DNA from: Marinobacterium_A aestuariivivens
GTDB lineage: Bacteria > Pseudomonadota > Gammaproteobacteria > Pseudomonadales > Balneatricaceae
Assembly (NCBI RefSeq): GCF_042661465.1
Contig: NZ_JBHSWE010000001.1
Span: 2,046,001-2,110,000 of the forward strand
Length of the DNA: 64,000 nt
Direction of reading: 5' to 3'
Part shown: positions 43,919 through 54,500 of the stretch, in pieces
Position numbering within the stretch: the first letter of the stretch is position 1
Layout: every line of letters starts with the position of its first letter
Notes under the pieces: model-generated
Databases searched by the model: none
Told to the model about the DNA's origin: nothing
What the model saw: the letters and a program-made list of their open reading frames with translations, nothing else
Translations under genes and position numbers: made by a program

Positions 43919-45961
43919 ATGAGCAGTAAAGATCCCCTGTTGCAGCCGTACCAGCTCAAGCACCTGCGTCTGCGCAACCGCATTATGTCGACGGCCCACG
44001 AGCCGGCCTATTCCGAAGACGGCATGCCCAAGGACCGCTACCGTCTCTATCACGTCGAGAAGGCCAAAGGCGGCATCGCCCTGACGATGACCGCCGGCTC
44101 CGCGCTGGTCTCGCGCGACTCGCCGCCGGCGTTCGGCAACCTGCATGCCTACAGGGACGAGATCGTGCCCTGGCTCAGGCGCCTGACCGACGACTGCCAC
44201 GAGCACGATACCGCGGTGATGATTCAGCTGACCCACCTGGGCCGGCGCACCAGCTGGAGCAGCGGCGACTGGCTGCCGGTGCTATCGCCGTCGCCGTTGC
44301 GCGAGCCCGCGCACCGCGCCTTTCCGAAGCAGATGGAAGACTGGGATATCGAACGCATCGTCGCCGACTATGCCAGCGCCGCCCAGCGCATGCAGGCCGC
44401 CGGCCTCGACGGTATCGAGATCGAAGCCTACGGCCACCTGATGGACGCCTTCTGGTCGCCGGCGACCAACAGGCGCGACGACGACTTCGGCGGCTCCCTC
44501 GACAACCGGCTGCGCTTCACCCGCCTGGTGTTGGATGCGATCCGCGCCTCGGTGGGCCCGGACTTCATCGTCGGCGTGCGCATGGTCGCCGACGAGCAGC
44601 TCGACAGAGGGCTGAGCCGGGACGAGGGCGTCGAGATCGCCCGGCGCCTGGCCGCCGACGGCCAGGTCGACTTCCTCAACATCATCCGCGGCCATATCGA
44701 CACCGATGCGGGCCTGGTCAAGGTGATCCCGACCCTCGGCATGCCCTCGGCGCCGCATCTGGACTTCTCCGGCCAGGTCCGCGAGGCGGCCGGCATTCCG
44801 GTGTTCCATGCCGCCCGCATCGGCGATGTCGCCACCGCGCGCCACGCCGTCGCCGAAGGCAAGCTGGACATGGTCGGCATGACCCGCGCCCATCTCGCCG
44901 ACCCCCATATCGTGCGCAAGATCGAAGCCGGCCGCGAAGACGAGATCCGTCCCTGCGTCGGCGCCACCTACTGCCTCGACCGTATCTACCAGGGCGGCGA
45001 GGCGCTGTGCATCCACAACGCCGCCACCGGCCGCGAACAGACCGAGCCGCACATCATCGCCCGCTCCAGCGGCCCGCGGAAGAAGGTCGTGGTGATCGGC
45101 GCCGGTCCCGCCGGCCTCGAGGCGGCGCGGGTCAGCGCCGAGCGCGGCCACGCGGTGATCGTGCTGGAGGCGCTGCCCGATGCCGGCGGCCAGGTCGCGC
45201 TGGCGTCACTGGGCCACCGTCGTTCCGAGCTGATCGGCATCGTCGACTGGCGCCTGGCGCAGTGCGACAAGCTCGGCGTCGAGTTCCGCTACAACTGCTA
45301 TGCCGAAGCCTCGGACGTGCTGGCGGAAAACCCGGACATCGTCATCGTCGCCACCGGTGGGCTGCCCGACACCGAGTGCCTGCAGAGCGGCAGCGAACTG
45401 GTCGCCAGCAGCTGGGACCTGCTGTCGGACAGCATCAGCCCGCGCGGCGAGGTGCTGCTGTTCGACGACAATGGCGGTCACCCCGGCATGCAGGCGGCCG
45501 AGAAGCTGGCGCAGGCGGGTTGCAGGCTCGAGATCGTCACGCCGGAACGCTTCTTCGCTCCCGATATCGGCGGCCTCAATCACGTCGCCTATGCGGAAGT
45601 GTTCGAGGCCCACGATGTCCGGATCACGCTGAACAAGCGGCTGCTCAAGGTCGAGCGCCACAACGGCCGGCTGCTCTGCACCCTCGGCAGCGACTACAGC
45701 GACCGTACCTGGACCCGCGAAGTCGATGCGGTGGTGGTCGAGCACGGCACCGTGGCGCTGGACGAGCTCTACCTCGAGCTCAAGCCCCAGGCCCGCAATG
45801 AGGGCGCCGTCGACTACGAGGCGCTGGTACGGGGCGAGCCCCAGCAGTTGACGCGCAACGAGTCGGGCGACTTCCAGCTGTTCCGCATCGGCGATGCGGT
45901 CTCGTCGCGCAATATCCATGCGGCCATTTACGATGCGCTGCGGCTGTGCAAGACCTTCTGA
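43919..45961 (+). CDS. Flavin-dependent demethylase, DgcA/StcD-like (NADH:flavin oxidoreductase family)
   Basis: A 680-residue protein with an FMN TIM barrel (about 1-335), an iron-sulfur segment, and an FAD/NAD(P) module (VVVIGAGPAGLEAARVSAERGH to the end). The cysteines are C346, C352 and C364; the position of the second cysteine in FadH and TMADH is alanine (CVGATYC). As I remember it, Pseudomonas DgcA (dimethylglycine) has the same form, plus STAHEPAYSEDG, MIQLTHLGRRT and HAAIYDALRLCK. So demethylation of an N-methylated amino acid such as dimethylglycine or N-methylproline is likely. ATG 43919 has AGGGAGG before it. No other betaine genes are near. Confidence 0.82.
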   Translation: MSSKDPLLQPYQLKHLRLRNRIMSTAHEPAYSEDGMPKDRYRLYHVEKAKGGIALTMTAGSALVSRDSPPAFGNLHAYRDEIVPWLRRLTDDCHEHDTAVMIQLTHLGRRTSWSSGDWLPVLSPSPLREPAHRAFPKQMEDWDIERIVADYASAAQRMQAAGLDGIEIEAYGHLMDAFWSPATNRRDDDFGGSLDNRLRFTRLVLDAIRASVGPDFIVGVRMVADEQLDRGLSRDEGVEIARRLAADGQVDFLNIIRGHIDTDAGLVKVIPTLGMPSAPHLDFSGQVREAAGIPVFHAARIGDVATARHAVAEGKLDMVGMTRAHLADPHIVRKIEAGREDEIRPCVGATYCLDRIYQGGEALCIHNAATGREQTEPHIIARSSGPRKKVVVIGAGPAGLEAARVSAERGHAVIVLEALPDAGGQVALASLGHRRSELIGIVDWRLAQCDKLGVEFRYNCYAEASDVLAENPDIVIVATGGLPDTECLQSGSELVASSWDLLSDSISPRGEVLLFDDNGGHPGMQAAEKLAQAGCRLEIVTPERFFAPDIGGLNHVAYAEVFEAHDVRITLNKRLLKVERHNGRLLCTLGSDYSDRTWTREVDAVVVEHGTVALDELYLELKPQARNEGAVDYEALVRGEPQQLTRNESGDFQLFRIGDAVSSRNIHAAIYDALRLCKTF

Positions 45962-45974
45962 CCGCCTCACGAGT

Positions 45975-45996
45975 CCGCGCCCCCTGTAGGGCGCGG
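45975..45996. terminator. Bidirectional hairpin between convergent genes
   Basis: CCGCGCCC (45975-45982) pairs with GGGCGCGG (45989-45996) over 6 bases. It sits between the convergent demethylase and antiporter genes, whose stops are 38 bases apart. No T tract is present. Confidence 0.6.
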
Positions 45997-45998
45997 GC

Positions 45999-47680
45999 TC
46001 ATGCCTGGCCCTGCTCCTGCATCAGCTTCACCGCCTGCTGGGCCGCATCCTGGAAGGGGTGAAGACCAGGGTCGCCCCTGCCGCGCGCAGGGCGTCCCGC
46101 TCGACGATATTCTGTGTCGAGATGGCGATTTCGCCCCCGAATCCCTGCCTTTTCAAGCCGTTTAGCAGCACCAGCCGCGGATCGTCGTGGGTCACCCCCA
46201 GGTCGTGCTGCGGCAGTGTGGACACCACCCAGCGCACGCCGTCCAGCGGCAGCATGTCGAGAAACTCCTGGTCCCCGGCATCGCCGTAAATGGCGCTCCA
46301 GCCGGCCCTGCGCCAGCGCTTGACGCTGTCCGGATTGAAATCGACCAGCAGCAGCCGGTAACCGGCGTCGCGCAGGTTTTCCGCAATGGCGCTGCCGTAA
46401 CGCCCGGTGCCGAACAGAATGACGTCGTATTGTCTGTTACGCAGCGCCGCCTGGCTCGCCGCCTCCTCGCGGTGCAACAGCTTGCGCTCGAACGGCCCGA
46501 GGGCCGGTTCGAGCCAACGGTACAGTGTCTGCGAATAGGTGATCATGTAGACCGACAGCGCGATGGTGATCAGGCCGACCAGGGTCACGATGCCGAGCGC
46601 CTCGCTGCCGACATGCCCGAGCGAAAACCCCATGGCGATGAAAATCAGCGAAAACTCGCTGATCTGCGCCACCGTCAGCCCGGCCAGGAAGCCGGTACGT
46701 TTGCGAAAACCCATCACCCCCATGATCACCATCACGATCAGCGGGTTGCCGATCAGCACGAACAGCGAGAACACCGCGGCCGGATACAGCTGCTCGCCGA
46801 TCAGTCCGAGGTCGAGATGAATCCCCAGGGCGATGAAAAAGAACAGCAGCAGAAAGTCACGCAGCGAACTCAAGCGCGACACTATGGCTTCGCGGAACGG
46901 CGTCGAGGCCAGGGAGACGCCGGCCAGCAGTCCTCCGAGCTCCTTGCTGAAGCCGAAATGATCCCCCAGGGCCGCCAGCAGCGCGGCCCAGCCGATCGCG
47001 AACAGCAGCAGCAACTCCGCCGAGTGGGCCATGCGCTGCAACAGCGCCACCGCGACGTAGCGCATGAAGAGTCCCAGCAGCCCCAGCATCACCAGGATCG
47101 ACAGCAGCAGGCTGCCGAGATAGCTCCACAGCGGCTCATCACCATGGCCGCCGATGCCGAAGGCGGACAGCACCATCATCGCCAGCACCACCACCAGGTC
47201 CTGCACGATCAGAAAGCCGAGGGCGATGCGGCCGTGCAGCGAGTCGACCTCTTTCTTGTCCGACAGCAGCTTGACGATGATGATGGTGCTGGAAAAGGTC
47301 AGGGCGACGGCGATGTAGAGCGAACTCAGCGCACCCAGCCCCAGCGCCAGGCCGATCAGGAAGCCCAGGACCGAGGTGAAGATCACCTGCCCGAGGCCGG
47401 TCGCCAGCGAGATGGCGCCCAGGGTACGGATCAGCTTGAGGTCCAGCTTCAGGCCCACCAGGAACAGCAGCACCGCCACCCCCAGCTCGGCCAGCAGCTG
47501 AATGTTCTCGCGCGACTGGACGATATCGAACACCGAGGGCCCGGCGAGGATGCCGACGGCGATGAAGCTGACGATCATCGGCTGGCGCAGACGCTGGCCG
47601 ACGAACCCCACCAGCGCCGCCAGAAACAGCAATGCCGTGAGCTCGTTGAAGGGCGTCGCATGCAACAGACTGATGTCCAT
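45999..47680 (-). CDS. CPA2-family K+/H+ antiporter (KefB-like) with TrkA-N domain, one frameshift
   Basis: An inner-membrane antiporter of about 560 residues. About 12 hydrophobic segments begin with LTALLFLAALVGFVGQRL; AVGILAGPSVFD and the TFSSTIIIVKLLSDKKEVDSLHGRIALG block are typical. The cytoplasmic RCK/TrkA-N domain starts at YDVILFGTGRYGSAIAENL. One base is missing in the G run at 46056-46059, so the terminal codons (FTPFQDAAQQAVKLMQEQ) were lost in the raw frame. ATG 47680 follows GAGAGG. It probably extrudes K+ or Na+ under stress, next to the universal stress protein gene 44 bases upstream. Confidence 0.9.
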
Positions 47681-47724
47681 AGAGACCTCTCCGTTCGCCC
47701 GGCTCGATCGCCGCATCGCCTCTT

Positions 47725-48659
47725 TTATCGGGCCTCGCTCCGCACCGGCGATGTGAAACCGGGTGGTTTCAGGGCCAGCAGGCTGCACCCTATCTTCCGC
47801 ACCAGGTTCTCGGCGGTATTGCCTATGACGAATCCGGGGATGCCGGTGCGGGCGACGGTGCCCATGACCAGGAGATCAATGCCCTGGGCGGCAACATAGT
47901 CGGGAATGAGTTGATCGGCCGGCCCCTGGGATGATGAATGCTGGGACGGGTGTTCAGGTCCGCGAGGCGAATCAGCTTTGCGAGTTCAGCCCGGTGCCGG
48001 CACCGCTCCTCCGTCACGGCCTGCTGCAGCTGCCCGTCGTCCGATCCACTGGCAAATACATGATTTCGCAGATACCCCTCCAGCGCGTAATCCCAGCAGG
48101 ACAGGACACTGAGGCGAGCGCCCAGCAAGTCGGCAATGCCGTCGGCCAGCTGCAGCAGATGACGGGCCAGCAGCCCCTCTTTCGACTCCCGCGGGTCGAT
48201 GGCCACCGCCACCTGAAAGCTGCCGCTTTCGGTACCGCCCCTGGGCCGGTGCAGCCAGAGCGGAACTGGACACTTGCGCAGCAAGCCCATGTCCAGAGCC
48301 TGGAAGCCCCGCCCATCGGTACCCGAGGCGGCGGCTTTGATGACCAGGTCATGGCCGTTGCGCAGCACTTCCTGAACGATGCGCACATCCGGCGCATGAC
48401 CGCCCTCGACGCGCACCGATACAGGCCCAGAAGGCGCCGGCGCTCCGGTCGCCTGGGCCTGTTGCAGACAGGTCTCGGCCTGCTGCGCGAGAAACGCTTC
48501 GAAGGCGGGCAGATAGGTGGAGCTGGCATCGGGCACACCGGAGTGCACGACCAGAATATCCAGGCTTGAGGCGTTGGCGCCAGCCAGCACCAGTGCCTGT
48601 TTCATGGCCTCCAGATCGCCGTCCCGTCCCTCGCTGACGAAAAGTATTCGCTTAAACAC
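47725..48659 (-). CDS. Tandem universal stress protein (UspE-like), one frameshift
   Basis: A protein of about 311 residues with two Usp domains: the first starts KRILFVSEGRDGDLEAM and the second FQVAVAIDPRESK. The second domain's ATP-loop, GTVARTGIPGFVIGNTAENLV, is only readable after restoring one base in the C run at 47923-47926. The raw frame ends early at 47823, but the restored one stops at 47725. Such double-Usp proteins act in general stress responses. It is the first gene of a two-gene operon with the K+/H+ antiporter. Confidence 0.88.
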
Positions 48660-48804
48660 CCTGGCCTCCGGTTCCGTGCTGCTATGCCGATTGATATCAG
48701 CGAATGCCTACAGTTTAGGAGCAAGGCATAAAAACGATATGAGAGGGATCAACGAAAGCTGCTGGGCAGCTGCGGATACCGGCCCCGATGCATGTCCTTG
48801 CAGT

Positions 48805-49290
48805 TCATCGCGACTGCCGGCTCTTCTCCGCCTGCCAGTCGCGGACCTTCTGCGGCCAGCGACTCTTAATATAGGCCAGCACGGCCCAGATCTCGTCATC
48901 ACTGAGCCGGCCGCCGAAGCCCGGCATATCGCTCTCGTAATCCGGCGGCGCCCAGGGCGGCACCATGCCGTCGCGAATGATGCCGAACAGCATCCGGTCC
49001 GGATGGTGCCAGGTATGGCCGTTCTGGTTGTGGGGCGGCGCCGGCATGCGCCCGCTGGGCAGCCGCTTCTGCCAGTCCGGCTGGCCCTGCAACTGGCCGC
49101 CGTGGCAACTGGCACAGCTGGCCTCGTAGACCGTCTTGCCGGTCGCCACCTGGGCGGCATCGGAGGGGTCGGCCCGACCGCTGTCGGCCGGCCACCACTG
49201 CAGCGCCAGGCTGGCGACGATCACCGACAGGCCGATGACCAGCACCAGCCAGGACAGCAGACGCGAACGTCCGCGGGATACCTTGCTCAT
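48805..49290 (-). CDS. Membrane-anchored or secreted c-type cytochrome
   Basis: A 161-residue protein with an N-terminal hydrophobic segment (LLSWLVLVIGLSVIVASLALQ) as signal or anchor and one heme-binding CASCH motif in YEASCASCHGGQLQG. A methionine ligand is plausible in DMPGFGGRLSDDEIWAVLAYI, the standard end of class I cytochrome c. It follows the DUF411 gene by 10 bases and belongs to the same operon as the small Cys/His-rich protein. Cytochromes of this type often accompany copper-handling genes. Confidence 0.85.
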   Translation of the reverse strand: MSKVSRGRSRLLSWLVLVIGLSVIVASLALQWWPADSGRADPSDAAQVATGKTVYEASCASCHGGQLQGQPDWQKRLPSGRMPAPPHNQNGHTWHHPDRMLFGIIRDGMVPPWAPPDYESDMPGFGGRLSDDEIWAVLAYIKSRWPQKVRDWQAEKSRQSR

Positions 49291-49299
49291 CCCGGTCTC

Positions 49300-49734
49300 C
49301 TATTCGGTCGCGTAGACTTTGGGCATGCCGCCGTTCAGCTCGTAGATGCTGAACGGCCCCGACTTGGCGCCACCCATGCCGGGGGAGCCGGCCGGCATGC
49401 CGGGCAGGGCGATGCCGCGGATATCGGGGCGCTCGGTGAGCAGCCGGCGGATTGACGCCACCGGTACATGACCCTCGATGACATAGCCGTCGATGAGAAG
49501 GGTATGGCAGCTTTCCAGCGCCTGGGGCACGTCCTGCTCGCGCTTGAAGGCGCTGAGGCGGTCGCTCTCGATCACCTCGATCTCGAAGCCCTGGGCGCGC
49601 AGGTAGTCGGCATGGCCGCTGCAGCAGCCACACTGGGGGTTCTTGTACAGGGTGCCGGTCGGGGCTTCGCCGGCCTGGAGCAGCCCGGCCAGGGACAGGC
49701 CCAGTGCCAGGACAAGGGAGTTCAGTTTTTTCAT
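49300..49734 (-). CDS. DUF411 periplasmic metal-binding protein
   Basis: A 144-residue secreted protein: signal peptide LNSLVLALGLSLAGLLQAG, then the DUF411 motifs KNPQCGCCSGHADYL (CxCC metal site), ESCHTLLIDGYVIEGHVPV and AGSPGMGGAKSGPF. DUF411 proteins occur with copper resistance genes and bind copper. It lies between the small Cys-rich protein and the cytochrome gene on the minus strand. Confidence 0.88.
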   Translation of the reverse strand: MKKLNSLVLALGLSLAGLLQAGEAPTGTLYKNPQCGCCSGHADYLRAQGFEIEVIESDRLSAFKREQDVPQALESCHTLLIDGYVIEGHVPVASIRRLLTERPDIRGIALPGMPAGSPGMGGAKSGPFSIYELNGGMPKVYATE

Positions 49735-49824
49735 GATGCGGATTCCACGGGTTTATCGCACCGCCGCTGCAGTGCGAGGTCGACTTGTTGATTTCCGGCC
49801 GCAACAGGGCAGACCGGAGAAGTA

Positions 49825-50169
49825 TCAGACGGGAATCGGCATCCGGGGAGGCTGAGGCTCCGGCGCGGTACCGGGGCCGGGATGGTAGAGGGGAATCTGC
49901 GCATGCTCGGCACCCGGAGCGGCAACGGCACCGGGCGGGCTGTCACTGCCGACCATGGCCGCCATGGTACTGCAGACACCGTCGGTGCAGTCCGGCATCA
50001 GGGAGGTTTCACCGCAGTCGTCGCAGTGTAACGATTGCGACATCAGCATGCTGTCCGCCGTGGCCGCATCGACGCCCGGCCGCACCTGCGCCAGCTGCAA
50101 GGACAGCGCCAGCATCAGGACGATCAGCATCAGGGCCGCCAGCGGGCGGTAGGCACGGAGGTTCTTCAT
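49825..50169 (-). CDS. Small exported Cys/His-containing protein of the copper-type operon
   Basis: A 114-residue protein with one N-terminal hydrophobic segment (PLAALMLIVLMLALSLQLAQV) and a compact cysteine cluster, LHCDDCGETSLMPDCTDGVC, with an HAQIPLYHPGPG histidine tail. It resembles CopL/DUF2946-like short proteins that accompany copper genes. ATG 50169 is chosen; the frame extends upstream to 50241 without similarity. It is probably the first gene of the operon with DUF411 and cytochrome c. Confidence 0.65.
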   Translation of the reverse strand: MKNLRAYRPLAALMLIVLMLALSLQLAQVRPGVDAATADSMLMSQSLHCDDCGETSLMPDCTDGVCSTMAAMVGSDSPPGAVAAPGAEHAQIPLYHPGPGTAPEPQPPRMPIPV

Positions 50170-50241
50170 CACCCGGATTAAAGCACGGGTTCCCGGCAGC
50201 GACAAGGCACCGCCCGCCACCGCCAGCGGCGCTCGGCGCAC

Positions 50242-51315
50242 TTACGCCTTACGATTCACGTAATAGTAATTCTGGATATCGTGCTCGAGCTGGTGCACCT
50301 CGGTGCGCCCGAATCCTGCTTCCTGCAGCATGCTCAGTGCCAGCTCGCGCCCCCAGACGGTCCCGAGCCCGCGTCCGCCCTGGCCCAGCGATACCGACAT
50401 GCAGTGCATGCAGGAGATCGCGTAGAGGGTCGGCGCCAGCGGATGGCCGACATTGTTCTCGAGGCGGCTCGAAGCGGCGATATCGACCATCAGGAAGACG
50501 CCGTCCACCTTCAGGGCCTCGTTCACCACCGCCAGTACCCGCTCCGGCCGGGCCTGATCATGGATCGCATCGAAGGCCGTCACCAGATCGAAGCGGTCGC
50601 GATCGTCGAGCCGGCTGACATCACGTACGGCGAACTCGATATTGCCCAGCTGCAACCGGTCGGCTTCGCCCCGGGCATTGCCGACCGCCTCGTGCGACAG
50701 GTCGTAGCCGACGAAGCGGCTGGCCGGATAGCGTTGCGCCATGGCGATCAGGGCCCGGCCGGAGCCGCAGCCGAGATCGAGCACCTCGATGCCGTCGCGC
50801 AGACGCGCGTCGAGGCCATCCACCAGCGGCAGGATATGGGAGAAGAGGTTCATCACCACGGACTGGCCGCTGTCCTCGGCCATTACCCGGTGAAAGCCGG
50901 GATACTCCTCGTAGCGAAGGCCCCCGCCCTTACGGAAGCACTCCAGAATACCGCCCTCGACCGTGCCGAGCATCGGCATGAACTGGGCCACGACGGCGAG
51001 GTTGTTGGGGCTGGCGTCGCGGGTCAGAAAGGCCGCATGGGAAGGCGGCAGGTGGTAGAGCGCCGCATCGGGGTCGTACACCAGGATCCCGGACACCACC
51101 ATGGCCCCCAGCCACTCCCGAACATAACGTTCATTAAGACCGGCCCGTTCGGCGATCGCCTCGCTGGTCGCCGGCTCCAGGCCGGCCAGGGTGTCGAACA
51201 GGCCGCTCTGATGTCCCAGCGACAGCATCTGGTTGATGGCAGCACCGTTGATGATATCGAGCACTTTTTCGGCAAAGGCCTCTTCGGGCAGTATCTGAGC
51301 ACAAAGACGACACAT
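50242..51315 (-). CDS. SAM-dependent methyltransferase with N-terminal winged helix (Rv2258c-like)
   Basis: A 357-residue protein. The first 90 residues form a winged-helix dimerisation/DNA-binding-like domain (ATSEAIAERAGLNERYVREWLGAM). The methyltransferase core has motif I VLDLGCGSGRALIAMAQ and GYDLSHEAV, with FDLVTAFDAIHDQARPERVL and a C-terminal HQLEHDIQNYYYVNRK. ATG 51315 has CTGGAGG before it. It is divergent from the large BTAD regulator gene across about 200 bases, so the regulator may control it. The substrate is unknown. Confidence 0.85.
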   Translation of the reverse strand: MCRLCAQILPEEAFAEKVLDIINGAAINQMLSLGHQSGLFDTLAGLEPATSEAIAERAGLNERYVREWLGAMVVSGILVYDPDAALYHLPPSHAAFLTRDASPNNLAVVAQFMPMLGTVEGGILECFRKGGGLRYEEYPGFHRVMAEDSGQSVVMNLFSHILPLVDGLDARLRDGIEVLDLGCGSGRALIAMAQRYPASRFVGYDLSHEAVGNARGEADRLQLGNIEFAVRDVSRLDDRDRFDLVTAFDAIHDQARPERVLAVVNEALKVDGVFLMVDIAASSRLENNVGHPLAPTLYAISCMHCMSVSLGQGGRGLGTVWGRELALSMLQEAGFGRTEVHQLEHDIQNYYYVNRKA

Positions 51316-51512
51316 GGGCTTTTCCTCCAGCCTGGGTTCCGGTTTCGGGGCGACACCTCGCCATCCCGCACATGCATCCTGTACCCGGAGTGTCAAACAA
51401 AGGCCGTCGTGACCGTCAACACAGCGTCAAAACCGGTGCATCGCAGCCGGCCGACCTTTCGTCCCAGCCGGTGTCGTAATAGCATGAAGCAAGATGACAA
51501 CGGGACAAGAAG

Positions 51513-54500
51513 GTGGCCGGACTCAGACTCACCCTGCTTGGCGGCTTCGAGCTGACCGATACCCGCGGCAAGAGCCGCCCGATTCGCAGCAAGAAGGCGA
51601 TGGCCCTGCTGGCCTATCTGGTGCTGTCGCCGGGCAATCAGCGACGCGAACGCATCGCCGCCCTGCTGTGGCCAGACAGCGACGAGGCCCAGGCCCGCCA
51701 CAGTCTGCGCCAGGCGCTGGTCAGCCTGCGCAAGGTGCTGGGCGAAACCGCCCTCATCACCGATGCCGAAAACCTGTGTCTCGACCCCGGCTGCATCGAT
51801 GCCGATACCACCCGCTTCAACAGGCTGCTCGGGCTTCGGGAGGCCGACGCCTGGTCCGAAGCCGCCACGCTCTGCGGCGGCGAGTTGCTCGAAGGCTTCC
51901 AGAGCCGCAGCTATCCGTTCGAGGACTGGCTGCAGCTGCAGCGTGAACATTACCGCCGCAAGGCGCTGGATCTGCTGCAGCAACTGCTCGACGAGTATAT
52001 CGGGCAGAACCAGTTCAGCAAGGCACTCCATCTCGGTGCCCGACTGTTGATGCTGGACCCGCTGCGCGAGGACGTGCACCGCCAGTTGATGCAACTCTAT
52101 GCCCAGCAGGGCCAATACAACCATGCGTTCCGGCAGTACCAGCTCTGCCGCAGCCTGCTGCGCCGCGAACTCGACATGGAACCGGACCAGAATACGCGCA
52201 ACCTCTACCAGCTGCTGCAACATCGCCGTCAGCAGTTGAGCCGGGCCTCGCCCAGCCGTCCCCCGAAACGCCCGAAGCACCGGCACCCAGTACCGAAACC
52301 AAGGTTCTGACCGTGCTGGCCGTGCAACTGCACGACGACGCCCTGCTCCTGCCCGGGCAGGAGTCGACGCTGGCAAGCCTGTGCAACGGCTTTGGCGGCA
52401 CAATGCTGGACAGCGGACAGGGGGATCTGCGGCTGGTGCTGTTCGGCCTGCCGAAGGTGCGGGCCGATGACAGCGAACGCGCCCTGCGCTGTGCGCTGCA
52501 GCTGCTCGACTGGGCTGCGGAACAGGCACTGTCGCTGGCCATCGGCCTCGGCCAGGGTCCGTTGCAGCTGCAGCATCCACAACCCGAGCAGCCGCCGCGG
52601 AGCGCAACGGGCCCCGCGCTTCAGGAGAGCCGGCGCCTGGTCGTATTGGCCGACGGGCCGGGACTCTGGATCGGCGAAGCCCTGTACCGGGCCTACCGGC
52701 CCCACCTCGAGGCCCGCCGCTGTGTCACCACCGGCGGCTGGCAGGTCAGCGGCTACCGCCCGCAACCGGCCGGCATCACCCCTTTTGTCGGCAGGCGCCT
52801 GGAACTGCAGCAGCTCGGGCTCTATCTGCAGGGCGTGCACGAGGCGGGATGCGCCCATATCGTCTATATCCGCGGCGACGCCGGCATCGGCAAGAGCCGC
52901 CTGCTGGAACAGCTGGGCAAGCGTGCCGAAGCCGAGGGGTTTCAACACCGGGAACCGAGGTGCTGCCCACGGCACAGCACAGCGACCACTATCCACTGCA
53001 ACAGCTGATACGGGAGCTGCTGGCGCTGCTGCTGCTGCAGCCGGTCGAGCGCGGCCGGCTCGGAGCCGCCGTCGATGACTATCAACGCCGCTTCGGACCC
53101 TTGCCGGGACTGCCCGAACTGGCGGGACTGGCCACCGACGGACAGACACCGGGAGCGGAGTCCCCGTCACAGCATGCCGCCCTGGAAACACTGCTGAACC
53201 AGCTCAGCCCCTCGGCGCCCTTGCTGATCACCATCGAGGACATACACTGGGCCGATGCCGCCACCATGGCCGCCCTGACGGCACTGGCCCGGGCGGGCGC
53301 CGGCTGTCCGCTGCTGCTGGTGCTGACCAGCCGCTTCGAAGGCCACCCGTTCAGTCCGCATTGGCGTTCCAGTCTCGGCGAGCTGCCCCTGCTGACCCTG
53401 GATCTGACGCCGCTGCGGACGGACGACACGCAGCAGCTGATCCGGGCCCTGGGCCTCGATCCCGACAGCGAGATGGCGCAGCGCTGCCAGCAACGCGCCG
53501 GAGGCAATCCCCTGTTCCTCGAGCAATTGCTCTGTTTCGGCGAAGGGCAGACCGGCAGCGAGCTGCCGCTGCGCATCGCCAGCCTGGTCGCCGCACGCGT
53601 CGACAGTCTCGACGCACCCGCGCGACGCCTGGTCCGGCTGGCGGCGGTCCTCGGCCAGCAGTTCGGCAGCGAGGACCTGCTGACACTGGGCGATGCCGAA
53701 CCGGCACTGATCGAGCGGCTGATACAACAGCGTCTGCTGCGCCTGCGCGACGGGCAGTTGCAGTTCGCCCATGCACTGTTGCAGGAGAGCCTCTACGCCC
53801 AGCTCGGCCGCCAGGAGCGGCAGGAAGCCCACTACCGTGCGGCACGTTTCTATGCCGGCCGCTCGCGGGTGCGCGAAGCCGAACACCTGATCCATGCCGG
53901 CGACGCACAGGCGGTACCCCGTACCCTCGAGGCGATCGCCCAACTGCTCGAACACCAGCATCCGCAGCGCGCGCTCTGGTTTTGCGAACAGGTACTGCCG
54001 CTGGCTGTCGACGAAGAACGCTGGGCACTGCACCAGCAGCAGGCAGAAGCCCTGACCCGGCTGGGTCGGATAGACGAGGCGATCGCGGCCTTCGACCAGG
54101 CGATCAGCCTCAGCGACGAACCGGCGCGCCAGGTCGACAGCTGGCTCGGCATCGCCAATGCACAGACCATCCAGGACCAGTTCGACGAGGCGCTGCAGTC
54201 GCTCGACCACGCAGCCCGCCTGAGCGATGGCCTGTCGTGCCAGCAGCAGGCGCGCCTGCATATTACCCGCGGCCGCATTCTGTTTACCCTGGGCCGGCAG
54301 GAGGACTGCCTTGACGCCAGCCTGCGGGCTCAGGAGCAGGCCCGCCGCTGCGATGATCCGCGCTGGCGCGTGCGGGCACTCAGTGGCGTCGGCGACGGCT
54401 ATTACATGCTGGGACAGATGGGCCAGGCCTGCGACCACTTCCGTCGGGCCATCGAAGAAGCGCTGACCCGGGACCTGCTCAGCGAAGCGGTCAACAACTA

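Noticed and set aside
46187..47899. 570-residue plus-strand ORF
   Set aside because: It is antisense to the antiporter gene, rich in Gln, His, Arg and Asp as expected for the complement of GC-rich coding DNA, and matches no family.
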